From Trichomonas tenax (lineage: Eukaryota > Parabasalia > Trichomonadida > Trichomonadidae): a stretch of 15,048 nucleotides of DNA. A program made the translations under genes and the position numbers. Below, piece after piece: positions 1-9,400 of this stretch. Under the pieces are notes generated by a model. It was not told where the DNA came from, made no database searches, and saw nothing but the letters and a program-made list of their open reading frames with translations. Within the stretch, counting starts at the first letter, position 1; every line of letters begins with the position of its first letter. The stretch covers positions 1 through 15,048 of the forward strand of contig JALKBU010001193.1 of NCBI GenBank assembly GCA_023091735.1, read 5' to 3'.

Positions 1-102
1 TTCCAGAACATGGGCGGCGCCGGTGGTGCATCAGGTGCTCATCCAGGTGCAGGTGCCTCAGCAGGCAGCGGCAGCGGTCCACGCGTTGAAGAAGTTGACT
101 AA
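1..102 (+). CDS. Cytosolic Hsp70, C-terminal end (5' partial)
   Basis: The first 33 codons read to a TAA stop and encode a glycine/alanine-rich tail (FQNMGGAGGASG at its start) ending in GPRVEEVD. The terminal EEVD tetrapeptide is the hallmark of cytosolic Hsp70; in known Hsp70s it binds TPR co-chaperones such as Hop and CHIP-type proteins. The Gly-Ala-rich linker before it is the usual disordered Hsp70 tail. ATPase and substrate-binding domains lie outside the window to the left. The GC-rich, biased codon choice (GGC, GCC, GGT) contrasts with the AT-rich flank and fits a highly expressed gene. Assignment rests on the tail only, but this tail is nearly diagnostic. Confidence 0.93.
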   Translation, partial: FQNMGGAGGASGAHPGAGASAGSGSGPRVEEVD

Positions 103-427
103 GAAATAAAACTTGTCTTGTAATTTCTTACTAATTGATACTGTATTTAACTAATCTATTAAAATATATTTTAAAGTGATTAAACTCCAAAATCACAAAA
201 TCATTTTAATTTGTCAATAATATGACAAATAATAAGATATTTCATGCTTTATATTCAACAAATCGATTTATTTTGTTATAGTATACCTAATTTTCAACAA
301 TCGAAGCTTAAACCTCATGAAAAAGTTAAAATCGAGGAATTTGCATTAAAAGTCGCTTTGTCCGACCATTTCTTGACTCAAAAGCTTAAATATGGGATAG
401 AAAACACATATTGATGTGAGTTCCGCT
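103..427. other. Intergenic DNA between Hsp70 and the transposon
   Basis: This is AT-rich sequence with no credible reading frame on either strand. It holds the Hsp70 3' untranslated region and the left host flank of the inserted element. Without the insertion, the Hsp70 stop and the transporter start would be only about 0.5 kb apart, a normal spacing for this type of genome. Confidence 0.6.
107..110 (+). terminator. Candidate polyadenylation signal of the Hsp70 gene
   Basis: A TAAA tetranucleotide lies five bases after the Hsp70 stop codon. UAAA close to or overlapping the stop codon is the known polyadenylation signal in Trichomonas. In AT-rich DNA the tetramer is common, so position is the main support. 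Confidence 0.4.
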
Positions 428-437
428 GACTAATGAT
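428..437. repeat. Left target-site duplication
   Basis: GACTAATGAT directly precedes the left terminal inverted repeat. GAGTAATGAT directly follows the right one. They agree at 9 of 10 positions in direct orientation, which is what a transposition-generated duplication should look like after some drift. Confidence 0.65.
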
Positions 438-520
438 GAGGCGTTGGGAAAATGACCAACTAACGTATTGTATGTGCCGAAAAGTGAACTAACGTACAAA
501 AGTTTACACGGCTATCGTCG
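438..520 (+). repeat. Left terminal inverted repeat (83 bp)
   Basis: It matches the reverse complement of 4164-4246 with nine substitutions and no gaps. Identical stretches include GGGAAAATGACCAACTAAC and AACGTACAAAAGTTTACACG. Within it two related sub-units follow one another, GGGAAAATGACCAACTAACG and CCGAAAAGTGAACTAACGTA, as if the end carried two binding sites for a transposase. Confidence 0.85.
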
Positions 521-1110
521 CATCAGGAATGCAGCTTTGGAAATGTTTTGTATTGTTGAATATAATAGATGCTTGATAGCATCAACACCTTCCATCTGTA
601 CGTCGTCATCAATCTACATTGTTAGTTTGTAAAATTTGAAAATGCTCAAGAAAGGATCACTTTGATCTTGGTAATTTTTTTATTATTCACTCATAACACA
701 ACAGATACATAACTTACTAAATGTGTATAATATGTTCAGGCTGTTATTATTCAAAAAAGAAGAATTTTAGAAATTTGAAATTATATTGGCAAAATACTAG
801 TCAAAGAATTTTCCTTCCATGCAGGATATGTTGTACAAAAACATTATTGTAGAATATCTGTTCATATATAACCTCTTAAAAACAATTAAATATATCAATA
901 ATGACTGCTTTTTAAAATTTGTCATGTAAAAAGAATCTAAATAAGTATTCTGACATATAAATATTTTATCTGACAGTGTAAAACAGTCACAAATTTCTTT
1001 GATGCTTTATCTCACCTTCTACTCAGAAATATGAAGTAATGAGCCTGGCTTGAAATCTCCTTTGATATGAACTCTTAGTCCCTGTGAGTAATCTATCTCG
1101 TCTACTCATT
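521..1110. other. Left interior of the transposon without a gene
   Basis: This AT-rich stretch is full of stops in all frames and has no recognisable product. A small hairpin (GATGC, six-base loop, GCATC) occurs near 569-584; its meaning is unclear. Confidence 0.5.
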
Positions 1111-1413
1111 TCAAATTCCGAGTTTAATCTTTGATACAAAATAAACAACTGCAACAAAAATCATGAATACCTCAATAACAGCAATACATGCTGAAGCAAT
1201 CTCTCCATTAAATTTTAGATGTAGACTGTTTTTAATACCAAAATGAAAGATAAAAACATTTTTTGTTCCATTTATCTTGTTTCCAAGCACCATTTGGTAC
1301 AGCTTCAGAATAAGCCCATGTAATCAGGTCATGAATTCATCGATTTCAATACATTTCTTTGCATTTTTTCGTATTGAATTTATTTCGTTAACTACTAATG
1401 TACGAACTGTTAT
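1111..1413 (-). pseudogene. Decayed reading frame with a C-terminal membrane tail
   Basis: Read on the minus strand, the frame has an in-frame stop near 1324 and then runs to a natural stop at 1111. The C-terminus is a strong hydrophobic segment (IASACIAVIEVFMIFVAVVY) followed by a short basic tail, VSKIKLGI, the pattern of a single-pass surface protein. In the 1290-1330 stretch another frame reads DLITWAYSEAVPNGAWKQD, which suggests a frameshift on top of the stop. It lies in the same frame as, and downstream of, the larger relic at 1483-2274, but the acidic end of that frame looks like a genuine terminus, so two fragments are more likely than one. The family is not recognised. Confidence 0.4.
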
Positions 1414-1482
1414 TTATGAACATCTAATTGGTAAAATTATTGTTTTAGATAGAAAATAAGGGGTAAAATACATATTAGATAA

Positions 1483-2274
1483 TTATTTATTTGTTTCAAC
1501 ATTTTCATCTTCAACATCATTATATATATTAGAATCTATAATTGCCTCTTGGAAATCTTTATATTTTTCATTATTAAGGATAGTCTGGAAGATCCTAGAA
1601 CCAAGTATGTGTGCTGCATTTGAAAATGTCATATAATTGTGTAGTAGATTCAATATTGCCGGCAGCTGTTGAGCTGAAATGAGATTTTCTTCAAATTGAA
1701 GAGCGAATATAATTAACAATGAGTTAAAAATGTTTTCTTTGATCAACATAGGTGCATCCTCCAATTTAATGTCAATTATGATTGATAGTAATAAATCTGC
1801 CATTGCTGTCTGTCGTGTGAGACGCGAATAATATGCAATCACCAAAGATAATGATCCTATGCGTTCCGAGATATTCTGAAAATCATAACCCTCGCTCATA
1901 TAGAAGTGAAAAATAGAGAGCATCTTAGAAACTCCAAAAATTGAAGCAAATTTGGCATTTTTTACCATGAGCTTGAAATATATCTCAGGTAGCCAAATTT
2001 GACATACAGCGAGGGAAATATTAACTCCTACTGAAGAGCGATGTAAAACATATTAAAATGTTATTAGCAAAGGATTTAATGAGTAGATCCAAGATTTGAT
2101 TCATGCCGAGTCATAACATAAAGGTCTGCTTGAAAGGGAAGCAGCTTTGAGAATCATATTATGCATCCGTGACTCTTTTACATCAGAGATGAATGACACT
2201 TTTGATTTCAATGATATTAACACAGACAAGCACAAAATATTAATATAAATGCGTAATAAAATGATTTTATTAAT
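1483..2274 (-). pseudogene. Decayed helical-repeat-like gene inside the transposon
   Basis: The minus-strand frame stays open for about 264 codons apart from two stops, near 2101 and 2053. In DNA this AT-rich, such a frame is unlikely by chance. The intact 3' portion from the ATG at 1968 is 161 codons and starts MVKNAKFASIFGVSKMLS. It is rich in leucine, isoleucine and alanine in regular amphipathic helices and ends in an acidic tail, DVEDENVETNK. The helices resemble armadillo/HEAT-type repeats in texture, but no family signature is visible. It shows no transposase motif. It may be a host gene fragment carried by the element, or an old accessory gene of the element. The 161-codon part could still be expressed, but nothing at its start supports a promoter. 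Confidence 0.45.
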
Positions 2275-2275
2275 T

Positions 2276-2681
2276 TATTTTCCTCTTTTCCTTTTCAGAA
2301 ATCAGGAAAATCAAAAATGACTATAAAATGAATAAATTTTAAATAGTGACGAATTTCTCAGCTTATTAACACAGACATGATTATTTCGTTCCCGTACTTA
2401 CCTCTTAGTCCCAAAAGTTCATTCCCATTGCAGAAGCCATGTTTTACGTAATTTATATGCATATTATAAATTTATATTGAAAATTTAAAAGAAGTACAGC
2501 AATTTTTAGCCAGATAAATGAGAAAACACTACATTGTGGATTGAATGGATTTAGAATTTTACGATGATCGTTGTTTTTATTGTTATATTAATCGAACAAG
2601 TATTGCAGCATCTATAATATTCCATCCTTAAGTTATGCAGGCCGAATCTTTTACAGTGAAGAGGAAGATATACATTTTTGA
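2276..2681. other. Transposon interior without a recognisable gene
   Basis: All frames are broken at short intervals. No motif, hairpin or repeat of note was seen here. Confidence 0.45.
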
Positions 2682-3062
2682 CTCGGTCAAATATCGATTA
2701 TTTTTAATATCACCTTTTTTACATTAAAACTGTGGACAATAATGAAACCTTCGTATGTCAACAATAAATTGATGTCTAAAACTATTGCTGATATTTTTAA
2801 ATCAACTCTCAAAGATTTAGGCATTTCTTGTCAATGCATTGAAGGGTATTGATACTACGTGATATGCGAAGAGCATGTGTTATTGCAAATCCGCTCTCTT
2901 CATGAATTTGAAGAACGAGAGTGATTCTACGAAGAGCAGTTAAGATTGAATGATGAAAATACAACTAGAAATCCATATTCCAGGCTGTTAATCTTGCTGT
3001 CCTCAACTTTATACGATTTTGATACAGTTGAGTGGGGTTACAAATTGCAAATTGTATTTTAG
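2682..3062 (+). pseudogene. Stop-interrupted reading frame inside the transposon
   Basis: One plus-strand frame reads protein-like over about 126 codons, interrupted only by TGA at 2850 and 2922 and ending at TAG 3060. Segments include MSKTIADIFKSTLKDLGISC, then CEEHVLLQIRSLHEFEERE, then NPYSRLLILLSSTLYDFDTV. The balance of charged and hydrophobic residues is that of a globular protein, unlike the flanking sequence. The family is not recognised. It is on the opposite strand to the relic at 1483-2274, so the element seems to have carried at least two reading directions. Confidence 0.4.
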
Positions 3063-4163
3063 GGGCTATCTCCAAAACCCCTACTAATTATTTTATTTGG
3101 TGAGTTCTAACGATTATTGCGATTTGTTGAGCTCTCTTGGAGCAGATATCATATGAATCGTTATGCAAAACAAGCAAAAGTATGCAAACTATAGGAAGAT
3201 ACAGCGAATCTCATCATTCTTTAAAAAAGTCAAAATTTTGTTTGGCTTTGGTATCAATTAGATACAGATACGTTCTACTGAATAAGAACTTTTGTTACGG
3301 ATTCATCATGGATCGATTTGTAAGCCTCATTTTTTATAACTTGGTAATATTGCAATTAACAAAGAAAATCTTTCTCTTGCTTAGATTGCTAATATTTATC
3401 GCAGGATTTTAAAAAGACGTCATTAAAATTGTAAAATACTAACAAATTTTAATTAACGCAGAAATTAGTTATCTAAAAGTGAGCTTCCAAGGATTTCATT
3501 TTTATAATCATTCACACGTTAACATCATCGCGTAGCAGTACTTTCATTCCATTCTCAACTGCACTATCTTACACATTTATTTTTTTCAAAATTTCGCAAG
3601 TTGTATTTCGTGTTTATAATCATTCACACGTTATCAATTTTAAGCTACAGTATTATACGTTCTTCTTCACCTCTTTATTTATCATATTCAATTCTTATTA
3701 TTTTTTTTACCCATAAATCCATTTTCAGAGTTAATTCACATTTAATATACATTTGGCTATTATCAATTCTATATTCTTTATATAAAACATATACATATAT
3801 TTTTTTCATCATTTTAATCTTTATTATTCAGACTAATCTTTATCGTATTACTTTACACTATAGGTTACTCTATCCCAAGCAAATCTCATATACATTCTAT
3901 CGCTGCAAGAAATTCTTTTTCAAAATTATATATCTCTATTTAATATTATTCGTCGTTTTTCTAAGTTGCACTATCATATAGCCAACAAGTTAGCTACATC
4001 TGGAGAATATCAGCTCTAAAACACACAAATCTACTTAATCATTCTTTAATTAAACAATAAACACTGTGTTTAGCATGATGGTTTATTCCGCATGGATGAG
4101 AAATGACTGTGAGCACTCAACCAAGCTTGATTAGCTTATTATTTATGAAGTTGGCGACAATTA
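3063..4163. other. Right interior of the transposon, cytosine-rich strand without a gene
   Basis: No convincing gene lies here. Open frames at 3137-3412 and 3601-3981 lack a credible ATG context or have hydrophobic, low-complexity products that simply reflect T-rich DNA. Between 3661 and 3960 the plus strand has about 53 C against 14 G by hand count. A 21-bp direct repeat occurs at 3501-3521 and 3613-3633. A short frame at 3138-3191 reads WSRYHMNRYAKQAKVCKL before a stop; it loosely recalls a zinc-finger region of Mutator transposases, but the expected cysteines are mostly missing. Confidence 0.5.
3501..3633 (+). repeat. Pair of 21-bp direct repeats
   Basis: An identical 21-base word (starting TTTATAATCATTC and ending CACGTTA) occurs at 3501-3521 and again at 3613-3633, 112 bp apart. 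Similarity continues weakly for about ten bases upstream (7 of 10 match). It may be a subterminal repeat of the element or a trace of local duplication. Confidence 0.7.
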
Positions 4164-4246
4164 CGACGATAGTCGTGTAAACTTTTGTACGTTAATTCAC
4201 TTTTCCCGACGTACGATAGGTTAGTTGGTCATTTTCCCAGCGCCTC
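4164..4246 (-). repeat. Right terminal inverted repeat (83 bp)
   Basis: This is the inverted partner of 438-520. Just inside it, at 4159-4172, the minus strand reads CTATCGTCGTAATT, a word that recurs just before the chromatin gene at 6392-6405. Confidence 0.85.
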
Positions 4247-4256
4247 GAGTAATGAT
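4247..4256. repeat. Right target-site duplication
   Basis: GAGTAATGAT directly follows the right inverted repeat and matches the left copy at 428-437 except at position 3. The bases beyond it (CATGATT) do not match the left flank, so the match stops where a duplication should. Confidence 0.65.
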
Positions 4257-4429
4257 CATGATTACAATGCATTGAGGACAATTGTCATATTCAATACATT
4301 GCCTTGTTAATAGTCGATTACATATCTATGTATAAAGCTATTTATATAGTGCGGGCAATTAGGCGCCAAAGTGCGCCAGAAATTGAGTTATTCAATCAAA
4401 AAATCCCGCATCATCTGACCAAAATTTTC

Positions 4430-5623
4430 ATGAGTTCTTCCACACTTTCGAGCACTATTCTCACTGAAAGCTGTGAAGTACAGAAGGAGGTCACGTATAG
4501 AAGTGCGTTTATTGTGACTTTCCCTGTTTTCGTTGGCTATGCTTGTTGCTTCTCGCTTCAGCACAGACTTGGCAATGTATTTGGACTTGCCGATGGTGTT
4601 ACAGGGGACAGGAGATCAAAGATATTCGGCATTGGCACTTCTTTCGTGTACTTCTTCAATTTGATCTTCAGAGTGCTCGGACATAACCTCGTTTTGGGCT
4701 GTTTTTCACCAAGAAACAGAGTCATTGTTGCTTTGGGATCAATGATTGTCTCGATGACGATGCTTTCGTATATATCATTCGCTACTTCCCCACCAAGTCT
4801 CCTTTGGGTCTTCGTTTCATACGCTTTCTGTGGTGTGTGTGAAGGCTCTTATTGTCCCAATATGTTCACTGTTGTCAACAAACTAGGAAAGACAAGACAC
4901 CAAGTTGTTATGGCGATTCCTTTTGGTGTTTCCACCATCACTATCATTGGATTCTTGGTGATGTCTTTAGGTTTTCCATTCCAGTATTTGTATATTTTCA
5001 CCGCTATTCTCTCATTGATCGCTATTATCATCTTTTTGTTTACTATTTATCCTGTTGCAGGAGATGTTTCTAATAGCTTCAGTTTCAGAGACTTCTTCAG
5101 GGATTTCCTCGAAATAAAGGAGTGGTTCCCGAAGATTGCTCTCCACTGCATTGTTTTCATCGTTAACATGTTCTGTTTGTCGTTGTTTAACCCCGGCTGT
5201 ACTCTCTATGAATACAACGAGAGAGTGAACTACAAACTCTTTGGTTTCACTCTTTCCCATGACATGTTCATTCTCACATGCAATGTTGGAAACTTCTTTG
5301 GAGACTGCTTGGGAAGATTCGTCATGGAGAGAAAGAGAATCATCAATCCAATTCTTTTCTTTGTTCTGTTAATCTTCGGTTTATTGATCAATTTCTGCTT
5401 GATACCGGAAATTGCTCCTTTTGCTTCTTTCATGTTTGGATGGGCAAACGGTGGACTCTACACACAGTGCACGAAGCTCATCGGCGCTCTTTTCCAGTCC
5501 AGGTACCACTTGACCGCCACAAGCACTTGGCTGTTTGTCGGCGATATTGGATCAACATCTGGATCTAACTGCGTACAGCCAGTTCGTCCATTGTTGGCCA
5601 TACTCAAGATGATGTACTATTAA
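4430..5623 (+). CDS. Equilibrative nucleoside transporter-like membrane protein
   Basis: The 397-residue product has about eleven hydrophobic segments, the number expected for the ENT (SLC29) family, which moves nucleosides or nucleobases across membranes. They start near residues 26, 65 and 103 and continue to the C-terminus. TM8 reads CNVGNFFGDCLGRF (residues 284-297), close to the ENT signature with conserved N, D, G and R. TM10 carries FGWANGGLY (336-344), matching the family's asparagine-glycine motif. Trichomonads cannot make purines and rely on salvage, so such a carrier fits. The ATG at 4430 is chosen because the codons before it are atypical (CGG, AGG, CGC, ATA) and the product starts sensibly there. 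An in-frame ATG at 4328 would add 34 residues. A weak initiator-like TCATCT lies 17-19 bases upstream. Substrate is inferred. The transposon end is about 170 bp upstream. Confidence 0.85.
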   Translation: MSSSTLSSTILTESCEVQKEVTYRSAFIVTFPVFVGYACCFSLQHRLGNVFGLADGVTGDRRSKIFGIGTSFVYFFNLIFRVLGHNLVLGCFSPRNRVIVALGSMIVSMTMLSYISFATSPPSLLWVFVSYAFCGVCEGSYCPNMFTVVNKLGKTRHQVVMAIPFGVSTITIIGFLVMSLGFPFQYLYIFTAILSLIAIIIFLFTIYPVAGDVSNSFSFRDFFRDFLEIKEWFPKIALHCIVFIVNMFCLSLFNPGCTLYEYNERVNYKLFGFTLSHDMFILTCNVGNFFGDCLGRFVMERKRIINPILFFVLLIFGLLINFCLIPEIAPFASFMFGWANGGLYTQCTKLIGALFQSRYHLTATSTWLFVGDIGSTSGSNCVQPVRPLLAILKMMYY

Positions 5624-6414
5624 GCTCTATATTATGTGTGTTATAAATAGATTTATCATCTTTCTGTATTTTCATAAAGTTCTTTTTCAATTAATATCAT
5701 TATAATTTTAAACACTTTAAAATAACTCTATTCTTAGCAACAATCAAATCTAAACTTGGTTTTTAATTCGCAACACATTCAATTTGATCTTTATAAAATC
5801 ATAAGTCATATATATTGATTAAAAACAAATAAATGAATCAAATTTGCGCATCGAAGAAAAGTTGAAAAATCTATTTTCTCACCCAAATTTCACTCATTTG
5901 CTAGCTAAGTATTGTGCTAAACGATTTAAAGGAATGAGGATATTTGAATTATAATGAAGAAGTTCATTTTTCAGTATTGATGCTTCATGAATTTTCAATC
6001 TTATTTTCAAAATATGTGTTATCATATCATTAATGGCATAAAAATGAGGCCAAGATCATAGATATTATTTGCAAATGAATATAAATAATCAGTTTCCATT
6101 CTTTAAGTGCGAACTCGATGATTAGATATATTTTTCTCTTCGATGAACAACATTGTTAATTAACTTGATATTGGTAAGATTAATAGATTAGAGATCCTGT
6201 ATAATGTATTGAGAAGAATAAGTAAAATATATTTATAGATGAAAGATTGGACAATATTGAAATTGTGGTTGAAATCATTGCAATTGAAAATATATTATGT
6301 CAAAATGATGTAAAATCAAAAATATAGAGTAAGATAGGTATAGAGATTATAGAAATGAAATAAAAATACGAATAAAAAGTCACATCACCTGCTATCGTCG
6401 TAATTCGAAAAGTG
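5624..6414. other. Intergenic DNA between transporter and chromatin gene
   Basis: This stretch of about 790 bp is very AT-rich and has no credible gene on either strand. It must contain the promoter of the chromatin gene. TCACCT at 6385-6390 is a poor initiator match (consensus TCA followed by pyrimidine and A/T). The word CTATCGTCGTAATT at 6392-6405 repeats one in the transposon. Confidence 0.55.
5643..5646 (+). terminator. Candidate polyadenylation signal of the transporter gene
   Basis: TAAA lies about 20 bases past the transporter stop codon, within the usual range for trichomonad 3' ends. Confidence 0.35.
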
Positions 6415-9400
6415 ATGCGTACGAGGAATCGGGGCCAACGAACAGAAACGGCCGAAGACTTAATATCCGACTCCGAAGACGACTATTCACACGATGGAAA
6501 GTCATCGAAGCAAAATAATCCACCAAAATCGACTTCAACGATGAAATTACGAAATAAATCTGCAGAAAAGCTCGTTGCAGACAAAAAGGACGGTTTGAGT
6601 AACTTCGTTATACAGTACTCGAAGAGGTCTTACTCTTTCATATACCCACCATCGAAAAAACTGCACGAAATGCCGGAAACGAAGAATATTGAAACTGCAG
6701 CCAAAACTTCAAGGGATTCATCTACTTTTCTCACAAATAAGTGGTCTGAAAACCTCTGTACAATGCTTAATGATGAATCAAACTCGGTAAAATTCGCTTC
6801 TATTTCGATTTTCATTGAAAAATGTCGAACAGTTTATCACAATTGCCCTCCTTTCTTGATTGTAACGCACGTGGATCAGTTCACTGAGTGGATTGATCAG
6901 ATAAAATTCTGGACAACTCAAACAATTTACATTTGCTCGAATAATAAAAACGAAAGACACGACGTAAATGACTTATCACTGTTCTTCGATCAGGGTCCTG
7001 AAGACCAATTCGGCGTTATTTTGATAAGTTTCAATCAATTTCATGCAGATCAAACTGTTTTACCAAAATTTAAATGGGCATCAGTTATTTTTGATGCTCC
7101 AGACATATCCAATGACATTTCTACTATTGATTTCCATTCAAAGACACTCGTTATCACATCGAATGAATTAAGAGATGAATTTGAACAAAATTATCTCAAT
7201 GTTGAACCAGGAACATCATTCCCTGATTCAGAGATATACCACATCACCCCAGAGGCAGCAGCAGATGATGGATTGTTCGCTGAAACATTGGTAAATTGCC
7301 CATTAATACAAATACAGAATGAAAAATATCTCCAAATCATTCAAGACAATCGCGAAGTCCTTAGAAACTGGGCAGAGAACGAAGAAGACCCTCATGGAGT
7401 TTTGTGTTCGATTATCAAGCTTCTAAGACAATGCGGTGATCATCCATCGCTTGTTGATCCTTCCATTCATTCGGAGTTAATTTCGATGTCTGGAAAAACA
7501 AGTATTCTCTCGAGACTTCTTTCTTCACAGAAAACAGATAAAAGAAGGTCAATTCTTATTGCTTCGGCTGAAAATACGAAGATTATCGAAACAGTTTTTG
7601 CTGATAACAGAGTTTCTTATGTTTCAATTGTTCAATCAGACTCCGAACAAGAAATACGAGAAAAAATCGAACAGTTCGAAAGCGATGATTTATCGAGAGT
7701 TCTTCTTTTGGATCCAAGTCATGTTAGTGTTGTTATTTCGCAATCCAAGGCCAAAACAATCATTGCATACGATTTAGGATGGACACCACTTGATTCTGGA
7801 CCAGAGATCATTTTGTGGAATGCAAAAGTTCAAAGCACACAACAATACAGACTTATTTCACAAGATACGATCGAGCAAACAATATTCGAGCATTTCTGGA
7901 ACCACAAAGAGAAGAACCAAATGAGTTACGAAGAAAAGGAAACGAGTACATTAAGTGAAGCAATATATATATTACAGAGATCATTAATGTTGGCGCACAA
8001 GAATTTAGGCGCAATCAGGTCCCCACACAGATCAATTTTGAAAGATAGCATAACAGTTGCTTACTTCGATACAGGTGCTTTTAATCCACCCGAGATTGAA
8101 TGGACAGAAACATATCTTGAACCACCAGAGAAACCATTACCACCAGAAGAGAAGCCAAAGACAGTCAGACCATTAACACCTGCTCAATATTGGACACACG
8201 ATAACTTACTTGACTACATTTCGTTGTTCCCCAACTTCCCATGGGGAAGATGGTCAATCTATGATAAACACAATCGTCCTGTTCCTGAACTCATTAAGCT
8301 ATGGGTTGTTTTCGCGAAGAGTCTTTTCAGAGGCGCAACACTTGATGTTCCTCATGTTGCAGCTTTGATCAAAGAACATGGAAAGTTCGATCAGAAGAGA
8401 TTCATCAATTCATTGACTTCTTGGGGCCAAGTTTTCCCATTACTCAAAGCAGAAGATATTCTCGTTGATATCGAGAATTGGCCAACAATTGAAGCTTTAT
8501 GCAATGAATGCGAAAGTCCAAATGATATATCATTGCCGACAAACGAAACAGAGATTCCTGAACAGCAACTGAAAGAGTTTATTTTCAATGCATATAGAGA
8601 TGGTTTAACAGCAATTCCAGATGAAATGAGAGAAACATTCAGACATACAATGAGAGTTCTCGAAAAGGCCCTCAAAGAGAAAGGATTGGCTGAGAAAGCA
8701 AACAACAAATCATCAAGGAACAAATCCAAGCAATCCAATACTCATCAGCAAGAAAAAGTTCAAACAGAGCCACAACCGAAGAAGTTTGACACCAGTGATC
8801 ACAACAGGATCTTAAACACATTGATGACATTTGGTTTACCAAATATCGAAGCATTCATGGATATTGGTGAATTAAATGATTTCCCAACAGACGTTATTCA
8901 AGAATATATTGAAAACGTTATGAAATTTTGTTCCCAGACTTCAGAAGATGAACCAAGAAACGCGCAGGCTTTAGGAATTATCGGAAGAATCGTGAAATAT
9001 CACGCACAGAAGATTCCAAAGAGAATCGAACTGTTCAAAAAAATCAGAGAATGTCAATTCGACACTGATAGCTACAGTGCAGAAGAACTTGAAATATTAG
9101 CAGCTGTCTCAGCCCACGGCTTTAATTCCACATCAATGTCACCATCATTGTTGTCTATTTTTGCTGGAAGTCCAAGTGAAATCAAGATTCATTTTCGCAT
9201 CAAATCGATCTTTGAAACACAAAGCAATGATCGCCCAAGAGTTTCTCAGAAGCTTCCGGATCAAATAGAGTCAAAGATGCCGCTGAAAATCAATGATATG
9301 CAGATGCTGTTGAATGTTGGAAAAATAGACAAAAAGTACGTCAAAGGATATTACGTTTATCCAATTGGATACAAGATTGCCGTTATTTCTCACATGATTG

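Larger units (their letters stand above)
438..4246. mobile_element. Degenerate Mutator-like (MULE-type) DNA transposon
   Basis: The element is bounded by 83-bp inverted repeats at 438-520 and 4164-4246, identical at 74 of 83 positions by hand alignment. It is flanked by 10-bp direct repeats matching at 9 positions. Long terminal inverted repeats with 9-10 bp duplications are typical of the Mutator superfamily, known from trichomonads and Entamoeba. The outer ends start GAGGCG, then GGGAAAATGACC. No intact transposase is visible; the interior holds only short or stop-interrupted frames on both strands. The 11% divergence between its ends and the broken frames suggest an old, immobile copy. Superfamily assignment is inferred from end structure, not from a transposase; another TIR superfamily cannot be excluded. 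Confidence 0.75.

Noticed and set aside
3060..3083. Hairpin TAGGGG / CCCCTA as a terminator or attachment site
   Set aside because: The stem is only six base pairs with a 12-base loop and lies in a decayed transposon. Nothing around it supports a function.
3601..3981. Open frame of 126 codons, apparently a membrane protein
   Set aside because: It has no ATG, and its hydrophobic composition follows from a T- and C-rich strand. No TM architecture or family feature stands out.
438..4246. Maverick/Polinton element
   Set aside because: Long inverted ends also occur in Mavericks, but those are 15-20 kb with 5-6 bp duplications and many genes. Here the length is 3.8 kb and the duplication 10 bp.
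4304..4429. N-terminal extension of the transporter from TTG 4304 or ATG 4328
   Set aside because: TTG is not a credible start, and the codons from 4328 to 4429 are atypical for the gene. The ENT-like sequence starts naturally at 4430. The ATG at 4328 remains possible.
4849..5433. Several minus-strand and alternative-frame open frames inside the transporter
   Set aside because: They are shadows of the transporter coding sequence, with no ATG context or family resemblance.
6412..6414. GTG three bases before the remodeller ATG as a start codon
   Set aside because: Nuclear genes of this type start at ATG; the ATG at 6415 follows immediately in frame.
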